The notes: a model not told the origin generated them from the sequence alone. Positions 51,493-60,970 are shown, counted from the first letter of the stretch. The stretch: DNA of 64,000 nucleotides from Anaerolineales bacterium (GCA_016785015.1 JADHTJ010000001.1:1-64000); one strand, 5' to 3'. A program made the numbers and translations.

Positions 51493-52137
51493 TTATTTTC
51501 CTATCCCAGCATCTCGTGCTCGTAGGATGGCTTGCGTGCGATTGCTGACCTGAAGTTTGCCAAAAATTTTCGAAACATGGTTGCGAACCGTTTTTGGCGA
51601 GAGTACCAATCTCTCTGCAATGGCGGAATTGGTTAAACCATGAACAACGAGATCCAGAATTTCCAGCTCTCTCTCAGTGAGTTCAGGAAAGTAATTAGGT
51701 TTAGAATTTGGTTTGTGCTGCCTAAAATAGTTGATCAAGCGCTCAGCAACTTGTGGGCTGAAAATTGCCTCGCCGCTGGCCACAGCGCGGATTGCACGTT
51801 CTGTCTCTTCGGGATCAGCGCCCTTGAGAATGTATCCCAATGCACCAGCTTGCATGGCGTGGAAAATTGTTTCGTCATCGAACATTGTAATGATCAATAT
51901 GGCAGTTTCAGGCCGGTTCTCCAATATTATGCGAGTGGCCTCGATGCCATTGATACCTGGCATATTGATGTCCATCAAAATGATGTCTGGGCACAATTGA
52001 GCGGCTTGCTGAACAGCATCTTGACCGGTTTCCGCTTCTCCAACTACTTCCATATCAGGAAGCGAGGTTAGCAGTGAACGCAATCCGAAACGATATACCG
52101 GATGGTCATCAGCGATCAGAACGCGGATTTTCCCCAT
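51493..52137 (-). CDS. NarL/FixJ-type response regulator
   Basis: The 214-residue regulator has a receiver domain (DDH near 10-12, phospho-acceptor Asp in IILMDINMPGING, Lys in YILKGADP) and a C-terminal LuxR-type helix-turn-helix (LTERELEILDLVVHGLTNSAIAE pattern, about 150-205). It overlaps the end of the kinase gene by 29 bp, and its GGAG ribosome site lies inside the kinase, so translation is coupled. Targets unknown. Confidence 0.95.
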   Translation of the reverse strand: MGKIRVLIADDHPVYRFGLRSLLTSLPDMEVVGEAETGQDAVQQAAQLCPDIILMDINMPGINGIEATRIILENRPETAILIITMFDDETIFHAMQAGALGYILKGADPEETERAIRAVASGEAIFSPQVAERLINYFRQHKPNSKPNYFPELTERELEILDLVVHGLTNSAIAERLVLSPKTVRNHVSKIFGKLQVSNRTQAILRARDAGIGK

Positions 52138-54226
52138 ATATGCTCCTGGGTAGTTTTAGCGGCAGCCGTACAATAACTTGAGTTCCACATTCTGGTGAAA
52201 ACTCGATATTGAAAGTGCCGCCCAATTCTTCGGCACGCTGGCGCATAGAATGGAGTCCCACACCTGTGCTGTGCTCCGATGGAATACCTTGTCCATCATC
52301 CTGAATTTCTATCTCTAGAACATCATTCAGGTGAAGAGTAAGCTTGCAATTTGATGCACCGGAATGCTTTAACACGTTGTTGATTGCTTCCTGACATATC
52401 AAATAGCTAGCAACTTCCACCGCAGCAGGTAAGGGTGGCATTGTATCGGGCGCGATTAAACTTAGTTGAACTTTGCCAGTTTCGTATCGTTGAATGTGGG
52501 CTTTGAGTGCCCCAACCAATCCAAAGTCGTCAAGCGCTGGAGGGCGCAGGTCATAGACCACTCGCCGCACATCTTCGACTGCGTGTTGGGCATGACTTAT
52601 CGCTTCCGACAGCAAGTCTTCAGCGGTCTTAGGATCATCTGCGAGCATCCGCTGGGCAGCGGTCAAGGTTAAAGTCTGGCTGGCAAGTTGAGGGCCAAGG
52701 CCATCGTGTAGGTCACGACGGATGCGGCGACGCTCTTCCTCACGGGTGGTGACCAGGCGTTGTCGAGCATTTTGCAAATCTGTAGTTAGGCGTGCATTGT
52801 ACGCTGCTGCGCCAGCCTGACGAGCGATGTTTTCGAGAAGTTGCATTTCTTTGAGGCTGAATGATTCCTCCCGGGCGCGCCGGGCAACCACAAAGTGGCC
52901 GACTGATTCTCCCTGGTAAATCAAAGGTATGCGTACACCTTGATTGATGGGCACCCCGTAGCTGGCAACGATCTGCTCTTCAGCGCCTAGTTCGATGGCC
53001 ACATAGGGCAGTTTGAGGGTTTGCGCGACAGTCTCAACGATGCCTGCCAGGATGGCCTGGGGTGTGCCCGTATTTTCAATCTGCGCTCCCAACTTGGAGA
53101 GCACTGCCACGGGGTCATCGCGTTCCCCGTACATCAGGCGGTTGACACCACGCTGCAGGCGGTCTCGGATGGGTTGAAAGAGGATTGCCACCAGGCCGGT
53201 GGTGAGGAAGGCAATAAATGAGTTGTTACCCAGGTGGAGCAAATTGCCCAGGGCGCCAACCATCAGGATATACAAGAGCATCGTGGCCAGCGTCAGGGCG
53301 CCATACACCAGGGTGCGGTTGATGACGATATCGATATTCCACAGGCGGGCGCGGGTGATGGCGATCGCCAAAGTCACTGGGATGATATTTAGGGAAGCCC
53401 ACCAACCCACTTCAGAAAGCGAAGCCCACCAGGGACGCGGTGTGCCGGGTGGCATGCTTGTGAGATAGAAATAGGGATACGTCGAAATCAGGATATAGCC
53501 CAGCCAAAGCGCGAAGCCGAACAAAACCCATTTGGTCTGCTGGCGTTCATCCTGCGTTGAGACCCTTCGATAACGGTAGATCTGGGCGTACAGCCCTAAC
53601 CCTAAGAGCGTGACCCAAAGTGATCCCAGGATCACCAGGCCAGTCATGTTCTCTGTAGAGATGGGAAAGAAGAGTGTCAGCAGGTTCCAGGGGATCGAGG
53701 CGATCAGCAGCCAGCGCGTCCAGTCTGGCACGAACCTTCCATTGGGGAACAAGACCAACAGTGCCACGGTGGGGGTTGCCATCAAAATGGCTTGTACGTC
53801 CACAGCAAAGTCGCTACTCCCCAACCAATAGAACCCCCAGTGTTCCAGAGGGCCGGTCATCACCACGCCGTACAACAGCAGATATATGGAGACCGCCGCC
53901 ACCGCTGGATTCTCGAACTTGCGCCGGAAGAGCACCCATGACAATGCCAGCGAAAGCCCTCCTGATATCAGCGATATCAGACTGTTGAAAATCTGCAGGG
54001 CGATGAAACCCTGGGAGGGGTCTGCGACGGTGCCATGTGCTGGAGCGCCCGAGGTGATTCTTGACGCATATCCAGGTATGGAAGTGATAAAGATAAAAAG
54101 CGCGCCTACAGCCAGGGTGATCCATCCAATACGAGCAATCATCAGCCATTTTCCATGCAAATGCGAGCTAGCAAGAGCTTGATCGGTGGATTTTTGAAAA
54201 ATTCTTACTTTTGTTGTCTGATTCAT
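52109..54226 (-). CDS. NarL-type sensor histidine kinase with GAF domain
   Basis: A 705-residue kinase: about eight membrane helices in the N-terminal 340 residues, a GAF domain (about 365-480), dimerisation and phospho-acceptor segment RRRIRRDLHDGLGPQLAS (His about 505), and a C-terminal ATPase with QDDGQG and GVGLHSMRQRAEELGG. A TATAAT box lies 8 bp before the ATG with no ribosome site, so the message may be leaderless. The cognate regulator follows with an overlap. The signal is unknown; the membrane part suggests sensing within the bilayer. Confidence 0.93.
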   Translation of the reverse strand: MNQTTKVRIFQKSTDQALASSHLHGKWLMIARIGWITLAVGALFIFITSIPGYASRITSGAPAHGTVADPSQGFIALQIFNSLISLISGGLSLALSWVLFRRKFENPAVAAVSIYLLLYGVVMTGPLEHWGFYWLGSSDFAVDVQAILMATPTVALLVLFPNGRFVPDWTRWLLIASIPWNLLTLFFPISTENMTGLVILGSLWVTLLGLGLYAQIYRYRRVSTQDERQQTKWVLFGFALWLGYILISTYPYFYLTSMPPGTPRPWWASLSEVGWWASLNIIPVTLAIAITRARLWNIDIVINRTLVYGALTLATMLLYILMVGALGNLLHLGNNSFIAFLTTGLVAILFQPIRDRLQRGVNRLMYGERDDPVAVLSKLGAQIENTGTPQAILAGIVETVAQTLKLPYVAIELGAEEQIVASYGVPINQGVRIPLIYQGESVGHFVVARRAREESFSLKEMQLLENIARQAGAAAYNARLTTDLQNARQRLVTTREEERRRIRRDLHDGLGPQLASQTLTLTAAQRMLADDPKTAEDLLSEAISHAQHAVEDVRRVVYDLRPPALDDFGLVGALKAHIQRYETGKVQLSLIAPDTMPPLPAAVEVASYLICQEAINNVLKHSGASNCKLTLHLNDVLEIEIQDDGQGIPSEHSTGVGLHSMRQRAEELGGTFNIEFSPECGTQVIVRLPLKLPRSIYGENPRSDR

Positions 54227-54262
54227 CCCATAAAATTATACCGCTCGTCTAGAGAGCGCAGA

Positions 54263-54955
54263 TTAGTGGATATTTAGATTTGAATTGGACAAACCGCCCC
54301 ATTTTGAAAGTATCCATCCCAGGTAACCCCCTCCTATGAGTGCAGCGCCAACATTTCCAACCGCCAGCACAGTCAACATGGTTGCGCGTTCGGCAGCCCC
54401 TGGCGCGCCGACCACCCAACCAGCGGCTTCCATAATTAGATTGATCACCAAAAACGTGATTCCAGCGGTCAATCCCACCTGCCAGGATAACCGCCAGGCC
54501 AGATGAGATTGTCTTAAGCCCTTTCCGATGGCCCAAGAGCTGATACCTGCAATCAGGAATGCAGACGGCACAAAAAGCAGTGTAAAGACTCGATGAATTG
54601 GCTGTCCTACGGAAGCAAATTTGGCAACGATGGATTGTTCAGCTATGCCCAAACCAACTGCAAGAATAATTGAAATGGGCCCGAAACCCAACATACCAGC
54701 CCACATCATGCGTCGTGAATTATGCTCCCCCGCAATTCGCCCCATCATGACACCCCAAACTGCGCCGCCAGCTAAAAATCCAATCAGCGCAGGAACAGCT
54801 GCAATTGCAGCATGGCCGAGCTGGACATTGTCAACACTGCTGCCAGGGATGATCTCAAAAGTCAGGCTACCAGCCAAAAGTCCATGTGCCAAACCCCCAA
54901 AGAGGGTCGAGATTGTGAAGAGTGCACCTCGAAGTGCGGGTGTAAATCGTTGCAT
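54263..54955 (-). CDS. Integral membrane protein, unknown
   Basis: The 230-residue protein has about six or seven hydrophobic helices and no motif I recognise. AAAGGAA ribosome site. It lies between the BNR-propeller fragment and the sensor kinase gene, in the same direction as both. Confidence 0.65.
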   Translation of the reverse strand: MQRFTPALRGALFTISTLFGGLAHGLLAGSLTFEIIPGSSVDNVQLGHAAIAAVPALIGFLAGGAVWGVMMGRIAGEHNSRRMMWAGMLGFGPISIILAVGLGIAEQSIVAKFASVGQPIHRVFTLLFVPSAFLIAGISSWAIGKGLRQSHLAWRLSWQVGLTAGITFLVINLIMEAAGWVVGAPGAAERATMLTVLAVGNVGAALIGGGYLGWILSKWGGLSNSNLNIH

Positions 54956-54979
54956 TTACGGAATTCCTTTATTCGACTA

Positions 54980-55385
54980 TTACTTTGACCAGTCTCGCAT
55001 ATCCATGATAATCAATTGCCGGATAGCGCCCATATTGAAAGGCAATCGTATCCAAGTGTCTCCGTAATCCAGTGTATGCCAGACATCGCCATTACTCAAC
55101 CCGGCATAAAGATGTCCAGGCGTTGTGAGGTCAGTGACCAGTGCGAAAGCCATATAGTCCAGGGGTTCAGGTAATCCGCCAGAGAGCTGTTCCCAGGTTG
55201 CGCCCCCAACAGAACGGTAGATGTGGGATTTTGCCTGCCATTCGTTGTGAGCTGGGGGACTGAATTCGCCGCGCAGCAGGTTTGGCTGTGCAGATGCAGA
55301 GAGGTACCATACCTCCGGGTGGGCAGGATCAGCGTCGACAGTAAACTCATATTTGCTCGCCAGGCCAGCAACGCCTGAGGCGACG
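54980..55385 (-). pseudogene. Truncated duplicate of the BNR-propeller gene
   Basis: The encoded segment (ASKYEFTVDADPAHPEVWYLSA-type start, ending near FNMGAIRQLIIMD) matches the last third of the intact protein at 56467-57492 almost residue for residue. The open frame extends a little upstream to 55441 only by overlapping the NmrA-like gene and has no ribosome site of its own. It is best read as a 3' fragment left by a duplication, with the NmrA-like gene between fragment and full copy. Low-level expression of a 150-residue fragment cannot be excluded. Confidence 0.8.
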
Positions 55386-55404
55386 CCTGCGAGCAAGTGG
55401 GCTT

Positions 55405-56295
55405 TTAAGCAAAGCCTCCATTGCGCTTGATCTTCAACCAACTTTCCATGTCTAAAAGTTCAGGACACACTTCCCGAGAATTATCCACGGTCTCCATGAG
55501 GCCTTCAAGGCCAATTTCTGCCATCCAATCCACCATCCAACGCCACATCATGACGAACTCATCTCCAGCCATTTTGTTGAACAACCCCAGCGGTAGGGGC
55601 AATCGCAAGGGTTTCTTGCCGTCGATGGCGGTAAAAATGGCCCGACACTCGGCCAGAGTCTTCACATCACCGAACAGCTCTACTTCGCGCCCGATCCAAC
55701 GATCAGGGTTTTCAAAGATATTGGCGATGGCGATGGCGATATCTCGCACAGCCACCCAGGGCGTGGGTGTATCCCAGCCAAGCAACTTCGGTTTTACCCC
55801 CCAGGGTCCAAGTGCTGGGCAAAATTCCTTCTCTGAAAGCAACTCCATGAATGGAGCCGGGCGCACAACGCTAAACGGAAGGCCCAGTTTGCGCATGTAG
55901 GCTTCAACTACGAGTTTGTTATTGAAGTGGGGGATGCCCGTGTGCGGATCCCCTGTCCCGGCAGAGCCATAGACCAGGTGCGTTACACCGGCCGACTGAG
56001 CGACATCAGCAACCAATTTGCCTTGCCGAATCTCGCCTTCTACGCCGCTTGATGTCCAATTTTGCACGCTTAACAACCGCGCCATGCAATCGAAAACCTT
56101 CTCAAGAGAATCTCGATCGTCCATATCACCCTGAACGACTTCTGCGCCAAGTTCGGCCAGGGTGAAAGCTTTCTCGCTTTCAGGGTTGCGCGTCACGGCC
56201 CGTACCTGCCAGCCGCGTTTCAGAAGTTCTCTTGCAGCAGCGCCGCCGATATTTCCCGTTGCGCCGAAGATCAACACTTGTTTATTTAAACTCAT
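55405..56295 (-). CDS. NmrA-like NAD(P)-binding protein (atypical SDR)
   Basis: A 296-residue Rossmann protein with NAD(P) motif GATGNIGG (10-17), Arg in TRNP that would favour NADP, and the block LVYGSAGTG. NmrA/HSCARG-like proteins are redox sensors or reductases; the substrate is unknown. AGGAG ribosome site. Its last codons abut the propeller fragment. Confidence 0.85.
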   Translation of the reverse strand: MSLNKQVLIFGATGNIGGAAARELLKRGWQVRAVTRNPESEKAFTLAELGAEVVQGDMDDRDSLEKVFDCMARLLSVQNWTSSGVEGEIRQGKLVADVAQSAGVTHLVYGSAGTGDPHTGIPHFNNKLVVEAYMRKLGLPFSVVRPAPFMELLSEKEFCPALGPWGVKPKLLGWDTPTPWVAVRDIAIAIANIFENPDRWIGREVELFGDVKTLAECRAIFTAIDGKKPLRLPLPLGLFNKMAGDEFVMMWRWMVDWMAEIGLEGLMETVDNSREVCPELLDMESWLKIKRNGGFA

Positions 56296-56466
56296 TTTTT
56301 TCTCCTATAAATTGTTGATGTGACAAACCCGAATGCCCCTTCGACTTCGAAACAGGATCATTCTGAGTAAAAGTTATTGAAGTCGAAGGCTTAGTCGTGA
56401 TCCAGCTTGGTAAGCCAGAACGGACGCTCCTGTTACTTCACTTAGTGAACAGTGGAGCATGAGCTG

Positions 56467-57492
56467 TTAAATCATGATCATGGTATGGTGGATGCCGCCC
56501 AGATTGAAGGGCAGCTGTTCCCACGAGTCGCCATAATCCTGAGTGTGCCAGACATCGCCGTTAGCCAGGCCGGCGTACAGGTGTCCGGTTTTTTGTAGAT
56601 CAGGGATCAAGGCATAGGCCATATAATCCAAAGGTTCAGGCAAGCCGCCGGAGAGCTGCTCCCAGGCTGCGCCGCCCACCGAGCGGTAGATATGCGCCCG
56701 GGCCTGGCCGTCATTGTGAGCCGGTGGGGTGAATTCCCCGCGCAGCAGGTTAGGCTGCGCCGATGCCGAGAGATACCACACCTCCGGTCGGGCAGGATCA
56801 GCGGCGACAGTAAACCCATATTTGCTCGCCAACCCTTCTCTGGGTTGCTCCCATGTGTAGCCTCCATCCCGACTGTAGGCAGCGCCGCTCCTCAGTCCCG
56901 CACCGCCCTGGTAGACCCACTTGCCATCGCTGTGATGGAAGGTCAGTGAGTGGCAGTCCAACAGCGCCCCCCGACGGTGCTTGGACCAGGTCCGGCCGCC
57001 ATTTTCGGAACGCAGCACACCGCCCAACTCGATTCCTGCCATGAGCACGTTAGGATCCGTGGGTGAATTCGTCAGGGCCATCACAAATGGGTCCCATTCG
57101 GGCGGTTCGGCTGGAGAGAACCACCACCAGCGCCGGGCACGCCGCAATCCGGTGAGTTCCTCCCAGGATCCCCCACTATCCTGGGAGACATACAGGGATA
57201 CCGGCTTGCACCCGGCAAAGATGGTCCCAGGGAAATGGCGACTTATTGCCAGGGACCGTACTGGGGCCCCCGCCAGGCCTGCAGAGCGCCAGGTTTTTCC
57301 GGAATCCTCCGAAACCAGAAGCCCATCCCCCTGAGTCCCGGCGTACAACTGCGGGGGTTTCAAGGGGTCAGCAGCCAGACAGGTGATACGCGTACCTGAG
57401 AGTAAGGTCTCGATCTGCCAGGTACCAGCCAGGTATTCTGCGCGAGCTAACGATTTGCCCGTCGTTGCCAGGAAGATGCGGTTATCAGACAT
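56467..57492 (-). CDS. BNR/Asp-box beta-propeller protein
   Basis: The 341-residue protein has six Asp-box (S-x-D-x-G-x-x-W) turns: SEDSGKTW, SQDSGGSW, SENGGRTW, SRDGGYTW, YRSVGGAAW and TQDYGDSW, as in sialidase-like or Ycf48-like propellers. No signal peptide and no sialidase arginine triad are evident, so it is probably a cytoplasmic or scaffold-type propeller rather than a glycosidase. ATG at 57492 (AAGGTG site); a GTG lies one codon upstream. Confidence 0.82.
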   Translation of the reverse strand: MSDNRIFLATTGKSLARAEYLAGTWQIETLLSGTRITCLAADPLKPPQLYAGTQGDGLLVSEDSGKTWRSAGLAGAPVRSLAISRHFPGTIFAGCKPVSLYVSQDSGGSWEELTGLRRARRWWWFSPAEPPEWDPFVMALTNSPTDPNVLMAGIELGGVLRSENGGRTWSKHRRGALLDCHSLTFHHSDGKWVYQGGAGLRSGAAYSRDGGYTWEQPREGLASKYGFTVAADPARPEVWYLSASAQPNLLRGEFTPPAHNDGQARAHIYRSVGGAAWEQLSGGLPEPLDYMAYALIPDLQKTGHLYAGLANGDVWHTQDYGDSWEQLPFNLGGIHHTMIMI

Positions 57493-57513
57493 CACAATTC
57501 ACCTTGTTTTACT

Positions 57514-57951
57514 CTATGCTTTGGCTTTGGAGGCACTGACGGATTTTCGAGCCGCGCTCCCAAAGAGTTGGATTCCCATTGTGCCGGCAGCCAGCAGGCC
57601 CGCCACCAGGCTGGCCCAGATCAAGATCTCACCCACCGGCCAGCCGGTGCGGCAGGGCGAGGGGCAGTAAGATACCAGGGTGCCCACGGCAATGATGAGC
57701 AGGAAAAAGAGGTTGAAACCGAAGGCAGCACCCAGGCCGCGGCGGCTGCCCTGCACTGCCGAAAGCAGCGCCCAAATCCAACCGCCGAACAAGGCCAGGT
57801 TGGCCAAAATAGTCAAGCCAACCATGCTAACGCTGAGAGCCATCTCTTCATAGACGAAATAGAAATCGAGGAACGTGCGGCCCAGAAAGACCATCAAGGA
57901 AATCACCGAAAGTGTGATGGCGCCGTTGAGTGAAGTGAAGATGTTTTTCAT
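57514..57951 (-). CDS. Integral membrane protein, unknown
   Basis: A 145-residue protein with four membrane helices (about 10-30, 38-62, 72-92, 105-130) and a Cys pair in SYCPSPC. AGGAG ribosome site. 21 bp upstream of the propeller gene and probably co-transcribed. Family not recognised. Confidence 0.68.
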   Translation of the reverse strand: MKNIFTSLNGAITLSVISLMVFLGRTFLDFYFVYEEMALSVSMVGLTILANLALFGGWIWALLSAVQGSRRGLGAAFGFNLFFLLIIAVGTLVSYCPSPCRTGWPVGEILIWASLVAGLLAAGTMGIQLFGSAARKSVSASKAKA

Positions 57952-57989
57952 TTTGAACTCCTGTGTTATGACTTTGAAACTTTAGGACT

Positions 57990-58082
57990 TACGCAGTTTG
58001 AATGGGAAATCGCCGGGAATAGGGGCGACGCTCCCGCCCCCTATTCCCGGCGCACCAAAGCATCAAGTGGGCAACTCCTGAA
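57990..58082. repeat. MITE-like palindromic element, family 4
   Basis: The core arms CGCCGGGAATAGGGG and CCCCTATTCCCGGCG surround a GCGACGCTCCCGC apex. The ends TTTAGGACTTACGCA and the inverse of TGGGCAACTCCTGAA are imperfect terminal repeats. The element runs up to the stop codon of the gene at 58084. No target duplication is evident. Confidence 0.7.
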
Positions 58083-58083
58083 C

Positions 58084-58698
58084 TCATTGTGCAAGCGCGT
58101 GGTGCTCAACAGATGAATCGCTTAACCGCTGCCCAACTAGCCAGCACCAGACCGGATAGAGCAGCCACCCCGTCCCTGCGCCAGTATAAGAGATCCAAAC
58201 CAGCGGTCCCTGGCTGAAATTCACCCCGCTGACCAGCATTGGGCCGGCCAGCAGGCCGAACAACATGGCGATGGCAGCGATGGTGCCCAGACGCACAATC
58301 CCAGAGGTCAGGAAAGGCTGTTGCTGGAGCAAACGATTGACAGCCAGCAGCCAGATGCCCTGAAGACCAAATCCAATCGCTGTATACATGCCGCCGGTCA
58401 TCCAGCCCATCTGCCCGAAGGCCACCAGTACGGAGTTGCCAATGATAGCTGCGGCGCCAGCCCAAGCCACCAGCAGATAAAGCATGGCTGTGCGCGGAGC
58501 GTGCTGGCGTAACAAGGCCTGAAACTGCCAGACCAGCAGGGCGCTTAACAGTCCGTTGAGTGCGTTGGTCAGGTCGTTGATCGGACCGAAAACCGGCAGC
58601 CCCGCATAGAGCAGGGCCAGGGTAATGATGGATACTACGGCTGTGATGGCGATGGCAATGGCGTTTTGGCCAGTAATTTGTACTTTGAAAGTGTTCAT
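58084..58698 (-). CDS. Integral membrane protein, unknown
   Basis: A 204-residue protein with about six membrane helices and no recognised family motif. It begins 9 bp after the SRPBCC gene stop, so co-translation is likely although the ribosome site is weak. The stop codon directly adjoins the family 4 element. Confidence 0.65.
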   Translation of the reverse strand: MNTFKVQITGQNAIAIAITAVVSIITLALLYAGLPVFGPINDLTNALNGLLSALLVWQFQALLRQHAPRTAMLYLLVAWAGAAAIIGNSVLVAFGQMGWMTGGMYTAIGFGLQGIWLLAVNRLLQQQPFLTSGIVRLGTIAAIAMLFGLLAGPMLVSGVNFSQGPLVWISYTGAGTGWLLYPVWCWLVGQRLSDSSVEHHALAQ

Positions 58699-58707
58699 GT
58701 GTGGTTG

Positions 58708-59139
58708 CTATTCCTCCAAAACTTGCTTGAGCTTGGCCAGATCTTTCTCCATCTGGCTTTGCTGCTGATTTGCGATCACTGGCTCAGCCAGCTTGAAGAA
58801 GCCACCCGGCTCGACATCAACGGTATCGGTCACGCGCACCTCTTTAGGGGTTGGCTCAAAGGCAGTTCCGCCGGACAGGGGGAAAGGTCCTTTAGTGGAC
58901 TTCCAGGCATAGCGCACATGCGGCTCATAGGCTGTAATCTCGCCCTGTGTTTCAATCTTGCGCCCCATCACCTGGACGATGTACTGGTACGTTGTCCCAA
59001 CGCCAATTGAGCCATTTGAAATAGCTTTGGCTGCGATGATGCCTGACTGCCACCGGGCAGCATTGTTGACATCGGTCACGAAGTCGAATATTTCCTCGAT
59101 CGGATGGTTTATTATGATATTTGCTTCTATTGTAGCCAT
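58708..59139 (-). CDS. SRPBCC/START-like ligand-binding protein
   Basis: A 143-residue protein starting MATIEANIIINHPIEEIFDF, the typical first strand and helix of polyketide cyclase/CoxG-like SRPBCC proteins, with the conserved NAARW turn. These bind hydrophobic ligands; the ligand is unknown. AAAGGAG ribosome site. Confidence 0.85.
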   Translation of the reverse strand: MATIEANIIINHPIEEIFDFVTDVNNAARWQSGIIAAKAISNGSIGVGTTYQYIVQVMGRKIETQGEITAYEPHVRYAWKSTKGPFPLSGGTAFEPTPKEVRVTDTVDVEPGGFFKLAEPVIANQQQSQMEKDLAKLKQVLEE

Positions 59140-59160
59140 ATAAATTCTCCTTTATTTCCA

Positions 59161-59220
59161 ACCTGAAAGGTCTTGCGAAGCGCTTTGAACAAAGCGAACA
59201 GCTGAGACCTTTCAGGTTTT
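59161..59220. repeat. AACCTGAAAGGTCT palindrome
   Basis: ACCTGAAAGGTCT and AGACCTTTCAGGT bracket an inner GCGCTTTGAACAAAGCG stem. A T run follows on the plus strand only. A related palindrome (AGACCTTTAGGGTTT) is at 60999-61031. Both separate minus-strand genes. Confidence 0.65.
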
Positions 59221-59234
59221 TAGTAATGACAGTG

Positions 59235-60137
59235 TTATTTCGAAGGTGTTTCCAACGCGGGCAGCGATTGCAGGTACATGAACATGGCCGTGAGATCGTC
59301 ATCGGTCATGTTCGCAATCGATTTCCAGGGCATAAAGGCGGGGTCCAACTGGCGGCCGTAGGGCGTGGTTCCAGTACGCATGGTCTCGATGAACTCTTCT
59401 GCTGTCCAGATGGCCAGCACGCCGCCAGGGGTCAGGTTTGAACTGAATGGCGATCCAGGTTCTGGGGATTGCTGTCCAGCGAGATCGGGCCCATGACAGG
59501 TTGAGCAGTCCCCGGTGTTGACCAGGTATTCGCCATATTCAGTGGTCACGCCACGCGCTGGCGCTGAGGGGCGCGGTGCTTGGTGATCGATGACTTCTGC
59601 AGAAAGCACGTCTCCGAAGAGTCCCAGTGCGATCAAAATTTTGCCCATGGGTTTGGCTGCGTTCACTCCCAGTTCGTTCTCCACTGGGGGAGCCGATTTC
59701 AAGTAGGCAATAATGGCACCCAGATCCCCGTCGCTGAAATACCAGTATCCTTTAGATGGCATGATCATCAGCGGTCTGCCGTCAGCAGCAATGCCATGGC
59801 GGATGGCTCGTACGAAGTCCACATCGCTGTATGAAATGCCAACGCCACCTTTCCCAGATGTCAGATTGCCGGCTGGGGTATAGCCAATGGCGGGATCATC
59901 GAAGATCACTGTCCCTGCCAGGTCATCCCCATGGCAACCAGCACAGGAAGCAGCATAGAGATAGGCGCCCCGTTCAAGGGCGGCTGCATCCTCGGGGATG
60001 CTGATAGCAGCGGGTTGCACAGCATAAGTTTTGTTCAAGCGTGAGGTACCGATAGTGAACATAACACCGACGAAGATCACTACCAGGCCGACCAACACAC
60101 CCAGTCCAATGCCTATCCATTTGAGAATTTTTCGCAT
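59235..60137 (-). CDS. Membrane-anchored dihaem cytochrome c
   Basis: The 300-residue protein has an N-terminal membrane helix (about 8-30) and two class I cytochrome c domains with haem sites CAGCH (65-69) and CSTCH (about 213), and Met-containing C-terminal segments that may give axial ligands (LMIMPSKGYWYFSD, PAFMPWKSI). It would pass electrons at the outer face of the membrane. Layout resembles the cytochrome subunits of alcohol/aldehyde dehydrogenases, but no such enzyme lies in the window. AGGAGG-type ribosome site. Confidence 0.92.
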   Translation of the reverse strand: MRKILKWIGIGLGVLVGLVVIFVGVMFTIGTSRLNKTYAVQPAAISIPEDAAALERGAYLYAASCAGCHGDDLAGTVIFDDPAIGYTPAGNLTSGKGGVGISYSDVDFVRAIRHGIAADGRPLMIMPSKGYWYFSDGDLGAIIAYLKSAPPVENELGVNAAKPMGKILIALGLFGDVLSAEVIDHQAPRPSAPARGVTTEYGEYLVNTGDCSTCHGPDLAGQQSPEPGSPFSSNLTPGGVLAIWTAEEFIETMRTGTTPYGRQLDPAFMPWKSIANMTDDDLTAMFMYLQSLPALETPSK

Positions 60138-60235
60138 GATTTTCCTCCGATAAATGAGATGACCCCATCTTACCGGTCGGATTTCCCTTTGTCATGATGC
60201 TGGTGTCCCGATTCTGTTCGGGACATTTTGTCCCG

Positions 60236-60276
60236 GTTTAAAACAAACAACCCCGACCTTCGAAGCGGCCGGGGCT
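60236..60276 (-). terminator. Terminator after the membrane protein gene at 60305
   Basis: On the minus strand AGCCCCGGCC pairs with GGTCGGGGTT (one G-T pair), then GTTTGTTTT. Confidence 0.8.
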
Positions 60277-60304
60277 GCATAAGATTGTTCGAATTCAATC
60301 GATA

Positions 60305-60970
60305 TTATGCGATTGAACTGTTTTTGGCGAGAGATTTAGCAGGCGCAAATATGCTCTTAGCCAACAAACCCATACCAGCAATGATCAGTCCCCAACCGAC
60401 CACGCTCATCGTCAGGTTGAAGGCATCGCCGTAGTTGATCCCATTGATGGTGTGAGTCGAGGCCATCATGAATTGGATGGTCAGGCTGAGAGAACCGGTC
60501 ACGATCGCCGCCGCGCCGCCTGCGGTTTCAGAATCTTTCTTCTTGGCCTTGGTGAAATCAACTTTTTCCCAAACCCCGGGGATCTTGAAGATCAGGAAGA
60601 TGATCAAAGTCAGCACCGTGGCGTAAACCACCCCATCGACGGGCATGGAGCTGCCGCGCAGGGCGCGCGAGGTAATGATATGGATCACTCCCACAACGGT
60701 GGCGCCAATCAGGCTGATCAGGCTGTAGCGATAAGCATTGTCGCGTCCCTTGATCAACAGCACCACAGCGCGCACCATCATCACACCAAATGCCACTGTG
60801 ACAAGCACGTACAAAATATATAACCATTGGAAATTCGCAATGGCTGCAAATTTCGGGCCATATCCTTTGGGGTTCAAAGCCACGCAAGTTGTCCCCGCGC
60901 CCCCGGCAACATTGAAGAGGGCGGAAATACTAAGAAACAGAATACCAATGAAACGCAGAAACTTACCCAT
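60305..60970 (-). CDS. Integral membrane protein, unknown
   Basis: The 221-residue protein has about six hydrophobic helices and a Lys/Asp-rich cytoplasmic loop (VDFTKAKKKDSE). TAGGAGG ribosome site. No family recognised. It lies between the cytochrome c gene and another membrane protein in the same direction. Confidence 0.7.
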   Translation of the reverse strand: MGKFLRFIGILFLSISALFNVAGGAGTTCVALNPKGYGPKFAAIANFQWLYILYVLVTVAFGVMMVRAVVLLIKGRDNAYRYSLISLIGATVVGVIHIITSRALRGSSMPVDGVVYATVLTLIIFLIFKIPGVWEKVDFTKAKKKDSETAGGAAAIVTGSLSLTIQFMMASTHTINGINYGDAFNLTMSVVGWGLIIAGMGLLAKSIFAPAKSLAKNSSIA

